A stretch of DNA of 64,000 nt from Terriglobia bacterium (GTDB taxonomy: Bacteria; Acidobacteriota; Terriglobia; Bryobacterales; Bryobacteraceae): contig RGPS01000003.1 of NCBI GenBank assembly GCA_010084195.1, positions 24,611-88,610 on the forward strand, in the 5' to 3' direction. The notes under the pieces were generated by a model that saw only the letters and a list, made by a program, of their open reading frames with translations, did no database searches and was not told the origin of the DNA. Positions 55,353-64,000 of this stretch are shown here, piece after piece (position 1 is the first letter of the stretch; every line of letters starts with the position of its first letter). A program made the translations under genes and the position numbers.

Positions 55353-58300
55353 CTAGATGGTGGGTAGCTCGTGTAGTTTTTCCTTTCCCTCGAACACACG
55401 GTAGAGTGCCGGTATCATCACCAGCGTCAGCAGGGTGGAACTGACCAGCCCGCCAATCACGACCACCGCCAGCGGTTTCTGTACTTCCGACCCCGGCCCC
55501 GTGGAGAACAGGAACGGAATCAGCCCCAGCGCCGCCACCGTGGCCGTCATCATGACGGGACGGAATCGGGCCTTGGCCCCCTCCTGAATCGCCGCTGCCT
55601 GCTCCATACCCTTCGCCCGAAGGCTGCGAATGTACGAGACGAGCACGACGCCATTCAGAACCGCGATTCCCCATAACGCAATGAACCCAACTGAAGCCGG
55701 TACCGACAGGTACTCACCGCTGACGTAGAGCGCGGCCACACCTCCCATAGACGCAAACGGCAGTACCAGAATAATTAAAGTTGCGAATCGTAAAGAGCCG
55801 AATAACAAGAACAAAAGAAAGAAGATAGCCACAATCGTGATGGGTACGATTACCATCAGGTGAGCCCTCGCTCGTTCCATATTCTCGAACTGGCCGCCCC
55901 ACTCGTAGTAGTACCCCGGGGGCAAACTCACCTGCTTCGTTACCTTGCCGCGAAGCTCTTCCACAAAGCTGCCCAGGTCCCGATCTTTGACATTCACGCC
56001 CACTACAATCCGGCGCTTGCCCATCTCGCGCTTGATCTGGGACGCCCCTTCCAGCAACTCAATCTTCGCCAGATTGCCCAGCGCTACCTGGGCGCCGTTG
56101 GCTCCGGTAATCATGATGTTCCGGATCTTGGTCAGGTTGTTCCGGAACTCCTCCGGATACCGCACAACCGTTTGGAAGCGTCGCTCTCCTTCGTAGATTT
56201 CGGTTGCCGACCGACCGGCGACAGCGGCCTCAATCACGTCGTTGACGTCCGCGATGCTCAAGCCGTAACGAGCGATCACCTGCCGGTCGATCACCACGTT
56301 GAGGTTCTGCTGCCCGGTCACGCGGTCCACCTTGATGTCGGCTGTCCCCCGAACGGTAGCCGCAACCTTGGCCACCGCTTCAGCTTTATCTCGCAGATCT
56401 TCGAGATTGTCGCCAAAGATCTTGACCGCAATATCTGCCCGGACGCCGGTGACCATTTCGTCCACCCGATCAGAAATAGGCTGCGCCATCACAAGGTTCA
56501 CGCCGGGCAGCCCGGAGAGCTTCTCGCGGATCTCATTGGCGATCATCTCCTGCGTTCGTCCGGGCCGCTCCTCGACCGGTGATAATTGCGCCATCAGATC
56601 CGACTCGTTGTAGCCTGCCGGGTCAACCGGGGATTCTCCCCGACCCAGCCGCGACACCACATTAGTTACACCCGAAACGCTCTGGACGCGCTTGACGGCT
56701 TCCATCTCCATCAGAATCGATTCGTCGAGCGAGATGTCAGGAACGCGGTCGGCATTGGGCGAAATAGTACCCTCCTTCAGCTCCGGGATAAACGATGTCC
56801 CGAGGTACGGAAAAAGAGACATGCAGGCCACGAACGTGATCATCGCGAGCCCGAGGGTCTTGAATGCATTCCTGGTCGCCCACCCGAGCATGGCGACGTA
56901 AGGTCGTTTCATGATCCGGACAACGAAGGTATCGTGCTCGTCGCCACCCTTCAACAGCATGAGCGAAAGCACCGGGGACAAGGTGAGCGCAAGAATCAGA
57001 GAAATACCCAGCGCGATGGCGATAGTGAAGGCGAGAGGGGCAAACATTTTGCCCTCCATGCCCTCCAGTGTCATCAACGGCAGGAAAACCAGAATGATGA
57101 TACAGATACCAAAGATCACTGGCGTCCCGACTTCCATCACGGCATTGTGCACCGTTTTGAAGCGGCTCTGGTTGGGGTGGTGGCCCAGCTGTGAGAAGAC
57201 GTTCTCTACAACCACAACGGAGCCGTCCACCATCAGTCCGATCGCGATCGCCAGACCACCCAGCGACATCAGATTGGCCGACAGACCGTAGTAGTTCATC
57301 ACGAGGAACGTCAGAGGAGGAGTCAGGATCAGGGTAGCGATGACGATAACGCTGGATCGCAGATCCCCAAGGAACAGAAAGAGGACCACCACCACCAGGA
57401 CAATACCCTCGCCCAGCACCTTTGACACCGTGTAAACTGCGGCATCCACCAAAACGCTTCGGTCGTAGTACGGCACAATTTTCAACCCGTCAGGCAGCAT
57501 GTTCTTCGAGTTGATGTCCTCGGCCCGTGCCTTGATCTTCCCTACAATCTCCTTCGCGTTACCACTGGCGACCATCATCACGATGCCGCCTACCGCCTCG
57601 GTATACCCGCCCTTGATCATGGCGCCGTAGCGGACTTCCTCACCGAGCCGGACCTCACCCACATCGCGCACAAACACCGGAGTACCGCCCTTTTCCTTCA
57701 GGACTACCGATCCTATGTCATTCAGGCTCCCGATCAGGCCCAGGCCGCGCACCAGATACACTTGCGGTCCCTGCGGCAGAATGCCGCCGCTCGAGTTGGC
57801 GTTGTTGCGCGCCAGGGCGTCGCGAACGTCGTGAATACTCAGGCGGTAGGAATTGAGCTTGTACGGGTCCACCAGCACCTGGTACTGTTTCACGTAGCCG
57901 CCGGTGGAGTTGATTTCCGCCACTCCCGAAATAGAGCGCAGCAAAGGACGGGCCACCCAGTCCTGGACAACGCGGCGCTGCACGAGCTCGTCCTTCGTCA
58001 GGGCCCGCTTGCCATCGGCCGGGTTTTCCAGCGTGTATTGATACACCTCACTGAGGGCCGTGGAAACCGGCCCCAGCGTGGGGATGATGCCCTCAGGCAG
58101 TCGACTCTTCACGTCGCCCAGCCGCTCGGCAACCAACTGCCGTGCGAAGTAAACAGGCGTGTCATCGGAAAACACCAGGGTGACGATGGACAGCCCGGGC
58201 TCATTCTGTGATCGCATTTCGGTCATGCCGGGCAGGCCGGTCATGCCGATTTCGACAGGAATTGTCACCAGCCGCTCGACTTCATCCGGGGATCTGCCCG

Positions 58301-58460
58301 GAACCTCGGTCGCCACCTGTACCTGAATGTTAGTGACGTCGGGAAACGCGTCTACCGAGAGTCTGCGGGTCGCGTCGGCACCAAAACCGAGGGCAATCGC
58401 AGCAATTACTACCACCACTACCCTGTGCTTCAGGGCACTTTCCACCAGGCCGCTCAACAT
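55353..58460 (-). CDS. Heavy-metal-type RND efflux pump (CzcA/CusA-like)
   Basis: A 1035-residue inner membrane proton antiporter. The N terminus LVESALKHRVVVVVIAAIALGFG is followed by IPVEIGMTGLPGMTEMRSQ, a hallmark of the HME-RND group. TM4 has AIAIGLMVDGSVVVVENV, where one charged residue replaces the HAE1 pair. It exports divalent or monovalent metal ions from periplasm or cytoplasm; exact metal specificity needs residue-level comparison. It is the third gene of an operon with an adaptor and an outer membrane factor and is divergent from a sigma-54-activator system. Confidence 0.93.
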   Translation of the reverse strand: MLSGLVESALKHRVVVVVIAAIALGFGADATRRLSVDAFPDVTNIQVQVATEVPGRSPDEVERLVTIPVEIGMTGLPGMTEMRSQNEPGLSIVTLVFSDDTPVYFARQLVAERLGDVKSRLPEGIIPTLGPVSTALSEVYQYTLENPADGKRALTKDELVQRRVVQDWVARPLLRSISGVAEINSTGGYVKQYQVLVDPYKLNSYRLSIHDVRDALARNNANSSGGILPQGPQVYLVRGLGLIGSLNDIGSVVLKEKGGTPVFVRDVGEVRLGEEVRYGAMIKGGYTEAVGGIVMMVASGNAKEIVGKIKARAEDINSKNMLPDGLKIVPYYDRSVLVDAAVYTVSKVLGEGIVLVVVVLFLFLGDLRSSVIVIATLILTPPLTFLVMNYYGLSANLMSLGGLAIAIGLMVDGSVVVVENVFSQLGHHPNQSRFKTVHNAVMEVGTPVIFGICIIILVFLPLMTLEGMEGKMFAPLAFTIAIALGISLILALTLSPVLSLMLLKGGDEHDTFVVRIMKRPYVAMLGWATRNAFKTLGLAMITFVACMSLFPYLGTSFIPELKEGTISPNADRVPDISLDESILMEMEAVKRVQSVSGVTNVVSRLGRGESPVDPAGYNESDLMAQLSPVEERPGRTQEMIANEIREKLSGLPGVNLVMAQPISDRVDEMVTGVRADIAVKIFGDNLEDLRDKAEAVAKVAATVRGTADIKVDRVTGQQNLNVVIDRQVIARYGLSIADVNDVIEAAVAGRSATEIYEGERRFQTVVRYPEEFRNNLTKIRNIMITGANGAQVALGNLAKIELLEGASQIKREMGKRRIVVGVNVKDRDLGSFVEELRGKVTKQVSLPPGYYYEWGGQFENMERARAHLMVIVPITIVAIFFLLFLLFGSLRFATLIILVLPFASMGGVAALYVSGEYLSVPASVGFIALWGIAVLNGVVLVSYIRSLRAKGMEQAAAIQEGAKARFRPVMMTATVAALGLIPFLFSTGPGSEVQKPLAVVVIGGLVSSTLLTLVMIPALYRVFEGKEKLHELPTI

Positions 58461-58463
58461 GGA

Positions 58464-59666
58464 CTATTGGCTCCCCAGAAGCGCGTTGCGCTTGCGTTCA
58501 TTATTGACGTGGAAGGCCCCGTCGAGGATGATTTTCTCGCCCTCGGTCAGACCGCTGGTGAGGACCCGGGAGGTATCGAACTCGCCCTCAAGAACCACCT
58601 GGCGAAGCGCGAAAGTGCCGGGTCTGACTTCGACCAGGACGAAGTCCTTGTCGTCTTCGCGAACCAGCGCCGTTCCGGGGATAACCCTGTGGGCTTTGGC
58701 CTCTTCCTTCAGGAGCATGGTGGCAAGCATGGCCGGCTTGTAGCGCCGGTCGGTATTCGTCACGTCCATACGTGCCTGGATGGTTCGGGTTTCCGGATTC
58801 ACTAGGGCGCTGACAAACGAGATGCGACCCCGAATCAGCTTATCCGGGTATGCAGCCAGTTCCGCTTCAGCGATCTTGCCCACCGCGAGAGTGGAGCTGG
58901 CCTGCTCAGGAACGTCTGCAGTGATCCAGACCGAAGACAGATCGGCCAGAATGAAGAGGATCTCGGCCGACTGCACAATCTGCCCCGGCGTTACCTTCCG
59001 GTCCATGACGGTACCCTCCTCGCTGGCCAGGACTGAGACCTGGGCATTCAGAATGCGGCTGGTCTCCACTGTCCTGATGGCCTGGTCTGTCATACCGAGG
59101 AGTCGAAGTTGATCCTGAAAACCCGAGATCTCTCCGTTGGTCTGGGTGAGTTCGGTCTGGCGGCGCTGCAGTTCCGCGGCCCCGATGACACCGGCATCCA
59201 GCAATTGTTGAGCTCGGCCCACCGCGCGCTGGCCATACTGCTGCTGCGTCAGAGCTTTCAGCAGTTGGCTCTGCGCCTCAGACAGTTCGGGACTGCGCAG
59301 GACCGCGAGTATTTGCCCTTTCTTGACGGTCTCTCCTGGCTGGACGAGGAGTTCGGCCACGCGGCCTCCGACCGGGGCACTGACGCGGGTAATGCGTCGT
59401 TCATCGGCCTCGACTCGCCCGGTGGCCCGGAAGCTGCCGGTGACCTGCTGCCAGGTAGGCTCGCCGATGCGGATCTGCTTGGCGATTTCGGGATTAATGG
59501 TGATCTCCAGAGGATTGCGGGCAGCCGCAGGAGCTGTCTCGGCGGCTTTGGGCGCGGCAACAGGCTCCTTCTTACAGCCCCACGACAGCAGAGCCATAGC
59601 GACGGCAAGGGTGGGCGGGATGAGTTTGGATTTAGAAATCGGAACCACGTAATTGCTCCAGTTCAA
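58464..59666 (-). CDS. RND metal efflux adaptor (CzcB/CusB-like)
   Basis: A 400-residue periplasmic adaptor. The N-terminal leader ends in a lipobox-like LSWGC, so it is a lipoprotein. Next comes VEADERRITRVSAPVGGRVAELLVQPGETVKKGQILAVL, a lipoyl half-motif, a helical hairpin, and SEEGTVMDRKVTPGQIV as the other half. The barrel and membrane-proximal domains follow. The first start (TTG 59666) overlaps the outer membrane factor by 35 bases; a GTG at 59648 would reduce this. Three bases separate its stop from the pump start. No histidine-rich metal-binding N terminus is seen. Confidence 0.9.
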   Translation of the reverse strand: MNWSNYVVPISKSKLIPPTLAVAMALLSWGCKKEPVAAPKAAETAPAAARNPLEITINPEIAKQIRIGEPTWQQVTGSFRATGRVEADERRITRVSAPVGGRVAELLVQPGETVKKGQILAVLRSPELSEAQSQLLKALTQQQYGQRAVGRAQQLLDAGVIGAAELQRRQTELTQTNGEISGFQDQLRLLGMTDQAIRTVETSRILNAQVSVLASEEGTVMDRKVTPGQIVQSAEILFILADLSSVWITADVPEQASSTLAVGKIAEAELAAYPDKLIRGRISFVSALVNPETRTIQARMDVTNTDRRYKPAMLATMLLKEEAKAHRVIPGTALVREDDKDFVLVEVRPGTFALRQVVLEGEFDTSRVLTSGLTEGEKIILDGAFHVNNERKRNALLGSQ

Positions 59667-60786
59667 TGCGCGCCGACTGCCGGTCGAACTGCGCGTTCAA
59701 ATAGTCATAACGGATACTGCGGAGGACTCTCTGGGCGTCCAGAACTTCCAGAATTCCCCGTTCTCCGAGGCGGTAGGCTGCTTCTGCGGCAGACAGGGCC
59801 GCTTCCGCTTCCTTCAGGCTGCCGTCTTCGTAGGCCCGAACCTGCTGGCTGGCGACCTGATATTCGCCGTAGGCGCGTTCGAGCTGAGATGCCAGTTGCA
59901 GTTCAAGAACGCTGGCAGAGGCGTTGGCCTGGCTGATGCCAGCGGCGGCTTCCGCAATCTGCCCCTGGCGCTTGTTCACAAAGGGAAGAGGGATGGTTAC
60001 GCCGCGGAGCGTCTCTTCGTTTCTGAGGTTGGCCTGCGCCCGACGGGATTCGGCACGGAGCCGTCCGAGCGAAGGGTGACTGGCCAGGCTGGCTCCACGA
60101 AGCTCGGCAAAAGGGGGCAGGTCGAGGGCAGGGTCAAGGGTGCCGTCGAGGCGAATTTCTTCGCTGGCCGGCAGGCTGAGAAGGGCTCTTAACTGAGCGA
60201 TTGCCGTGGTGGATCGGAGTTGCGCACTTCGCAACTGGGCAGTGGCGGTATTGAGTTCGGTCTCAGCCCGGATCAGTTCGAGGCGAGCTGCCTCGCCGAC
60301 TTCCACCTGGATGCGGATCCGGCGTTCGAAATCCTGCACGATGCGGCGATTCTCTTCGGCCATAGTCACTTCCTGGCGCCGACGCAGAGCCTGGTAAAAC
60401 GCCTGTTTGATGGCACCGCGCAACATCAGTCGGGTTTCCGACATCAGGAAGCCTGTGCTGTCGCGGCCAGCCTCCGCCAACGTCAGGCGGGCCTGGCGGA
60501 CGGAAGGCAGTTCGATGAGCTGGGATACGCCAAAGTGTTGCTGGGCACCGGCGGCGGCGCTGGCCTGGAGGAGATACTGGCGACCGGTCAGGAAATTGAA
60601 TTCGGGATTGGGGCGTGCTTTCGCGGTGGTAATGGCCGCGTTGGCACCCTCGCCGATGGCCGATGCGACGGCGAGTTGAGGATTGGTGGCCTGAGCCAGT
60701 TCGAGAGCGCGGGCCAGCGTCAGAGGTGGTGTCTGCGCATTGGCGCTGGCGGCGAGAACGAGGAAGAGCAGAAGCAGGAGCTGCAC
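59632..60786 (-). CDS. Outer membrane efflux factor (CzcC/CusC-like, TolC family)
   Basis: A 384-residue TolC-type protein with a signal peptide (1-17, ending ASANA) and paired helical repeats, for example LTLARALELAQATNPQLAV and GEAARLELIRAETELNTATAQL. First gene of the metal efflux operon. The start is GTG 60786, with no Shine-Dalgarno-like sequence, and the -12 element of a sigma-54-type promoter lies only 14-17 bases upstream, so the mRNA leader would be only a few bases. Confidence 0.88.
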   Translation of the reverse strand: MQLLLLLFLVLAASANAQTPPLTLARALELAQATNPQLAVASAIGEGANAAITTAKARPNPEFNFLTGRQYLLQASAAAGAQQHFGVSQLIELPSVRQARLTLAEAGRDSTGFLMSETRLMLRGAIKQAFYQALRRRQEVTMAEENRRIVQDFERRIRIQVEVGEAARLELIRAETELNTATAQLRSAQLRSTTAIAQLRALLSLPASEEIRLDGTLDPALDLPPFAELRGASLASHPSLGRLRAESRRAQANLRNEETLRGVTIPLPFVNKRQGQIAEAAAGISQANASASVLELQLASQLERAYGEYQVASQQVRAYEDGSLKEAEAALSAAEAAYRLGERGILEVLDAQRVLRSIRYDYLNAQFDRQSARIELEQLRGSDF

Positions 60787-60798
60787 GCTTTTAGTTAG

Positions 60799-60814
60799 GG
60801 CAAGTGCAATGCCA
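60799..60814 (-). promoter_or_regulatory. Sigma-54-type promoter for the metal efflux operon
   Basis: On the minus strand, TGGCATTGCACTTGCC has GG and GC elements at the correct spacing (TGGCA-N6-TTGC). Distance from the GC element to the GTG start is about 14 bases. No competing sigma-70 boxes were noticed. The NtrC-family regulator of the divergent operon is a likely activator. Confidence 0.65.
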
Positions 60815-60853
60815 TTCGCAAGCTGTTGATTTTACGTGGGCCAGCAGGTTGAG

Positions 60854-60903
60854 GTGTACCATAGCGTGCGCCTCTTTTCGGTTGCTGTGTACCATATGGG
60901 ACA
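60854..60903. promoter_or_regulatory. Probable activator-binding region (repeat plus palindrome)
   Basis: GTGTACCATA occurs at 60854-60863 and again at 60887-60896, 33 bp apart (about three helical turns). The second copy is part of TGTACCATATGGGACA (60888-60903), a palindrome matching at 14 of 16 positions. The two copies lie 39-41 bp from the -24 elements of the promoters on either side, an almost symmetric arrangement suited to an NtrC-type activator. Confidence 0.55.
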
Positions 60904-60932
60904 GTCTCTCCAGTAAATCCAATCACTTGGAG

Positions 60933-60949
60933 TTGGAACCGAACTTGCA
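60933..60949 (+). promoter_or_regulatory. Sigma-54-type promoter for the two-component operon
   Basis: TTGGAACCGAACTTGCA matches the -24/-12 pattern (YTGG-N8-TTGCW) with exact spacing. The kinase start codon is only 15 bases beyond the GC element, so a transcript from here would have a very short leader and exclude the AAGGAG sequence at 60950-60955, unless translation begins at ATG 60970. Confidence 0.55.
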
Positions 60950-60963
60950 AGGAGAGAGCAACC

Positions 60964-62085
60964 GTGGGGATGATACAGAGGATCGGAGAGCACGGGCGAG
61001 CAGTGGTCGCCACGGCGGTAGCGGTGTTGTCGGGGCTGATGTGGTTAGTCCCCCCGGCAGATGTGGAGATGGAAAATTCGCTCCATCATCTGAACTTCAT
61101 ACCTTTGCTTGTGGCCGCAGTGTTATCAGGTTGGCGGGGGGCGGCGCTGACCCTGGCGGCAACTGCCATTGCGCAAGCACCTTATATCTTCATGAGCCAC
61201 CGGGTTTCGCCGGAAAACGCCCTGGATCAGGTGGTGGAACTGGGGATATTCGGGGTAGCCTCTGTCATCGCGGGGATATTGGCGGACCGGGAACGCCGCC
61301 GCACGGGCGAACTTGAGGCCACTACTATTGAGCTGCGGAGGGTGTACGCGGAACTCCAGGCGAGTGTGGAGAAACTGCGGCGTTCGGAACGGCTGTATGC
61401 AGCCGGACAACTGGCGGCAAGCCTGGCGCATGAGATTCGAAATCCACTGGAAGGCATCTCCGGGGCCGCGAATTTGTTGCATCGCGGCAAAGTGTCGGGG
61501 CAGAACTTCCAGGACTGTCTGGAGATCATCCAACTGGAGAGTCAGCGCCTGAATAAGTTACTGTCCGGTTTCCTGGAGTTCGCGCGACCGCGCGTCCCAC
61601 GCTTTCAGCCCGCTGACGTGGGGACCCTCGTCGACTCGGTGCGCTTGCTGGTCGCTCAGTCGCCTCTGGCGAGAGGGACATACGTGAATACCGAGGTAGC
61701 CGTTGGGATTCCCGAGGTGGAGTCCGATCCGGAGCAATTGAAGCAGGTTCTGCTGAATTTGGTGCTGAATGCAGTGGAAGCTTCACCCAACGGCTCTGAG
61801 GTGCAGATTATGGCAAGGTTTGAAGCGTCGTTGGAGCGGAGCGGGGACCGAGGGGGGCACGTCTCGATTTGCGTAGTGGACGAAGGGCCAGGGATACCGG
61901 CAGAGGATCAGGAAAAGATCTTCGAACCCTTCTTCACGACGCGTGAGAAGGGCAGCGGTCTGGGGCTGGCGATTGCAGCGAATATTATGCAGCAACTCGG
62001 GGGCACTCTGACGGCGGAAAACAACACGACACGTGGCATGCGGTTTTGTATCACCCTGCCGGTGCGCAGGGAGATAAAGCAATGA
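60964..62085 (+). CDS. Sensor histidine kinase
   Basis: A 373-residue membrane kinase. Three or four membrane segments (about 13-30, 45-78, 90-107) have no large periplasmic sensor domain. A coiled-coil linker leads to the H-box at H156 (SLAHEIRNPLEG) and an ATPase domain with N-box (LNLVLNAVEAS), G1 (DEGPGIP), F (FEPFFTT) and G2 (GSGLGLAIA). The GTG start at 60964 is preceded by AAGGAG; ATG 60970 is the alternative. It overlaps the regulator gene by ATGA. The signal may be membrane-borne or metal-related, given the divergent efflux operon, but no metal site is visible. Confidence 0.9.
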   Translation: MGMIQRIGEHGRAVVATAVAVLSGLMWLVPPADVEMENSLHHLNFIPLLVAAVLSGWRGAALTLAATAIAQAPYIFMSHRVSPENALDQVVELGIFGVASVIAGILADRERRRTGELEATTIELRRVYAELQASVEKLRRSERLYAAGQLAASLAHEIRNPLEGISGAANLLHRGKVSGQNFQDCLEIIQLESQRLNKLLSGFLEFARPRVPRFQPADVGTLVDSVRLLVAQSPLARGTYVNTEVAVGIPEVESDPEQLKQVLLNLVLNAVEASPNGSEVQIMARFEASLERSGDRGGHVSICVVDEGPGIPAEDQEKIFEPFFTTREKGSGLGLAIAANIMQQLGGTLTAENNTTRGMRFCITLPVRREIKQ

Positions 62086-63467
62086 ACCTGAACTTGATTT
62101 TGGTGGTGGACGATGACGCCAGCGTCCGTCGCGTTCTGAAGATGCAATTGGAGGAGGCCGGGTACCGGGTGGCGACGGCGGCAAGCGTCGCAGAAGCGCT
62201 GGATGTGCTGGAGGCGCAGAAGCCAAAGCTGGTGATCACCGATCTGAAGATGCCGGGAGCCGGCGGGATGGACCTGCTGCGGACCATTCGGGAACACCAC
62301 GGCGATACGACGGTAATTATTGTGACGGCGTTTGGCAGCGTGGAAACTGCGGTAGAGGCCATGAAGGCCGGGGCCTACGACTACGTGACGAAACCGCTCG
62401 ACTACGAAGCTCTGCTGGTGGCGGTGCATCGCGCGACGGAACGGCAGGCGTTGCTGGAAGAAGTCCGGAACCTGCGGGCGGCGCTGGACCAGAGGTATGG
62501 CTTTGAGAACATCATTGGGCACTCCAAGTCTCTGTTGCGGGTTCTGGAAATGGCCTCTCGGGTGGCGCAGCATGACTCAACGGTGTTGATAGGGGGTGAA
62601 ACCGGAACCGGTAAGGAGTTGCTGGCCAGGGCGATTCATCATAACAGCAGGCGGAGAAATCGTACCTTTGTAACGATTAACTGCGGGGCTATTCCCAAGG
62701 ACCTGATTGAATCTGAGTTGTTCAGTTTCCAGCGAGGGGCGTTCACCGGAGCGCACGTCGCCAAGCCCGGAAAAGTAGAAATGGCCGATGGCGGGACCCT
62801 GTTTCTGGACGAGGTTGGAGAACTGCCCCAGGAGACGCAGGCGAAGATGCTGCGGCTACTCCAAAACGGCGAGATTGAGAAGTTGGGCTCTACCTCCGTA
62901 GTTACCGTGAATGTGAGGGTCGTCGCAGCGACCCACCGGAATTTGCAGGCGATGGTGGAGGATGGCACGTTCCGTGAGGATCTGTACTACCGTCTGGCTG
63001 TCGTTCCCCTGGAATTGCCGCCACTGCGGGAGCGTCGCGAGGATATCCCCGAACTGGTACAGCAACTCTTCGCCCGGTTGGTGGCGAGGCACGGGATTCA
63101 GGGAGTGCGGTTGTCGGCAGGGGTAAAGAACGCGTTGACGCACTACCGCTGGCCGGGGAACATCCGTGAACTGGAGAACGTGATCGAGCGGATGGTGGTG
63201 TTGTCGTCAGGAGGGGAACTGACGGAAGCTGATTTGCCGGGCGAAATGCGCGCGGCGGTGAACGCGGTGCCGACTTCGCGTGCCTTTCACATGGAACTGC
63301 CGGATGAGGGGATCAGTTTGGAGGGCGTGGAACGTGAACTGCTGCTGCGCGCGCTCGAGCGCTTCCATGGGAATCAGACACAGGCGGCACGCTATCTGGA
63401 TGTGAGCCGCCGGACACTGATTTACCGGATGGAAAAGTACGGCCTGCGGGGCGAAGCTGAGGTCTGA
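62082..63467 (+). CDS. NtrC-family sigma-54-dependent response regulator
   Basis: A 461-residue regulator. The receiver domain has phospho-acceptor D54 (ITDLKMPG). The AAA+ domain has Walker A GETGTGKE (172-179), the sigma-54 contact loop GAFTGA (219-224) and Walker B LFLDE (240-244). The C-terminal Fis-type helix-turn-helix includes NQTQAARYLDVSRRTLIYRM. Coupled to the kinase by an ATGA overlap; ATG 62082 is right for the receiver start. It should activate sigma-54 promoters, and two such elements flank the divergent intergenic region. Confidence 0.94.
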   Translation: MNLNLILVVDDDASVRRVLKMQLEEAGYRVATAASVAEALDVLEAQKPKLVITDLKMPGAGGMDLLRTIREHHGDTTVIIVTAFGSVETAVEAMKAGAYDYVTKPLDYEALLVAVHRATERQALLEEVRNLRAALDQRYGFENIIGHSKSLLRVLEMASRVAQHDSTVLIGGETGTGKELLARAIHHNSRRRNRTFVTINCGAIPKDLIESELFSFQRGAFTGAHVAKPGKVEMADGGTLFLDEVGELPQETQAKMLRLLQNGEIEKLGSTSVVTVNVRVVAATHRNLQAMVEDGTFREDLYYRLAVVPLELPPLRERREDIPELVQQLFARLVARHGIQGVRLSAGVKNALTHYRWPGNIRELENVIERMVVLSSGGELTEADLPGEMRAAVNAVPTSRAFHMELPDEGISLEGVERELLLRALERFHGNQTQAARYLDVSRRTLIYRMEKYGLRGEAEV

Positions 63468-63527
63468 AGCTTTAGCTCAGGGCCGCGAGCGGCAGAGCGG
63501 GATCGCATAGATTTGGTTTTCATGCGT

Positions 63528-64000
63528 TCAGAGTGCCATACGTTCCACTTCCCGCCCCCCCCACCAGAGCGAAATGGACCACCCAACCAGGCAGGGCAAC
63601 ACCAGCAACGGATGGTAGAGGTGGACCGCAGAGGCAGCCCCCACCATTGCCAGAATCTGTGTGAGAGCCCCGCCGAATGACGTTCCGGATTGTAGCCGCC
63701 ACCGAAGCTGAGACCTGCGCTCCCGGATCGCGGGATATCGGGCAGCCGCCAGAGCAGCCAAAGCCCCGGCGAAGCCTGCCAGGGGTGCCAGCGAAACGGT
63801 AAAGAGGAGGGCCACGCTGACGAAGGCTATGTCCTTAGCCAGCAGAATCTGCCAGCCACGCAACGGCAGCAGACGATACCTCGTCATCCCGGGCCGGCCG
63901 TCCAGCCCGAAAAGCGTTTGGGCGCAGGTGGAAATACAAAGCAGGGCGAGCAGGGTGCCGGGGAGAAACGCGTCGGGAGGGAGCAGCCCAGCCGCTCGCC
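63528..64000 (-). CDS. Membrane protein, possible ABC-2-type permease, partial at window edge
   Basis: The frame runs off the right end of the window, so the N terminus is missing. The visible 157 residues have several hydrophobic segments (LLALLCISTC, FVSVALLFTVSLAPLAGFAGALAALAAA, PLLVLPCLVGWSISLWW). The segment LFGLDGRPGMTRYRLLPLRGWQILLAKD resembles the cytoplasmic loop of ABC-2-type permeases of the exporter kind. It ends VERMAL. Annotation beyond membrane protein is tentative. Confidence 0.5.
   Translation of the reverse strand, partial: RAAGLLPPDAFLPGTLLALLCISTCAQTLFGLDGRPGMTRYRLLPLRGWQILLAKDIAFVSVALLFTVSLAPLAGFAGALAALAAARYPAIRERRSQLRWRLQSGTSFGGALTQILAMVGAASAVHLYHPLLVLPCLVGWSISLWWGGREVERMAL

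Overview
The window reads as a chromosomal segment of an Acidobacteriota bacterium, most likely from the Bryobacterales/Solibacter side of the phylum. The reasons are a Solibacter-type C-terminal domain (TIGR03437-like) near 25.4-26.2 kb, a very large secreted TonB-dependent receptor with an N-terminal carboxypeptidase-regulatory domain, an alginate-lyase/sulfatase/deacetylase group, and a GC-rich coding style with frequent GTG and TTG starts. This placement comes from family knowledge; no search was run. No rRNA, tRNA or CRISPR array was recognised.

Layout. 0-10.3 kb: serine hydrolase, M48 peptidase, SDR oxidoreductase, YkgJ-type cysteine protein, a J-domain/leucine-rich-repeat protein, an AsmA-like protein and a GH63-like glucosidase. 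10.3-13.6 kb is a decay zone: a 163-bp MITE-like element with 18-bp terminal repeats, a headless VOC protein, an intact Gfo/Idh/MocA oxidoreductase, and two divergent genes (S9 peptidase, B3 metallo-beta-lactamase) that both lost their 5' ends at one junction. 13.6-18.5 kb: a translationally coupled pair of TolC-like proteins plus a methyltransferase. 18.7-24.6 kb: pyrE, then a complete ISC iron-sulfur operon (Rrf2 regulator, iscS, iscU, iscA, hscB, hscA) behind a good sigma-70 promoter flanked by two IscR-type GAC-N7-GTC motifs.

24.6-36.2 kb: nagB, a secreted alpha/beta hydrolase cut from its C-terminal domain by one in-frame TAG, a secreted cysteine-rich protein, tpiA-deoB, the TonB receptor, a B12-binding radical SAM enzyme, and a small DnaJ-type zinc-finger ORF with an in-frame TGA exactly where a cysteine is expected. 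36.2-44.4 kb: a polysaccharide group (PL5-like lyase, sulfatase, deacetylase-SGNH fusion), a cytochrome c, a prolyl-oligopeptidase-like hydrolase and a metallophosphoesterase. 44.4-51.2 kb: an RND multidrug-type pump (adaptor and permease), a secreted protein, a FUSC protein that looks 3'-truncated, and an IS630 remnant. 51.2-55.3 kb: a DsbD-TlpA fusion and the conserved yceD-rpmF-plsX operon.

55.3-63.5 kb is the most coherent regulatory unit. A heavy-metal-type RND efflux operon (outer membrane factor, adaptor, pump) is divergent from a histidine kinase and an NtrC-family sigma-54 activator. The 177-bp region between them carries a sigma-54 -24/-12 element facing each way and, midway, a repeated GTGTACCATA motif, one copy of which sits in a near-perfect 16-bp palindrome. 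The layout resembles ZraSR-type metal stress systems. The window ends inside a membrane-protein gene.
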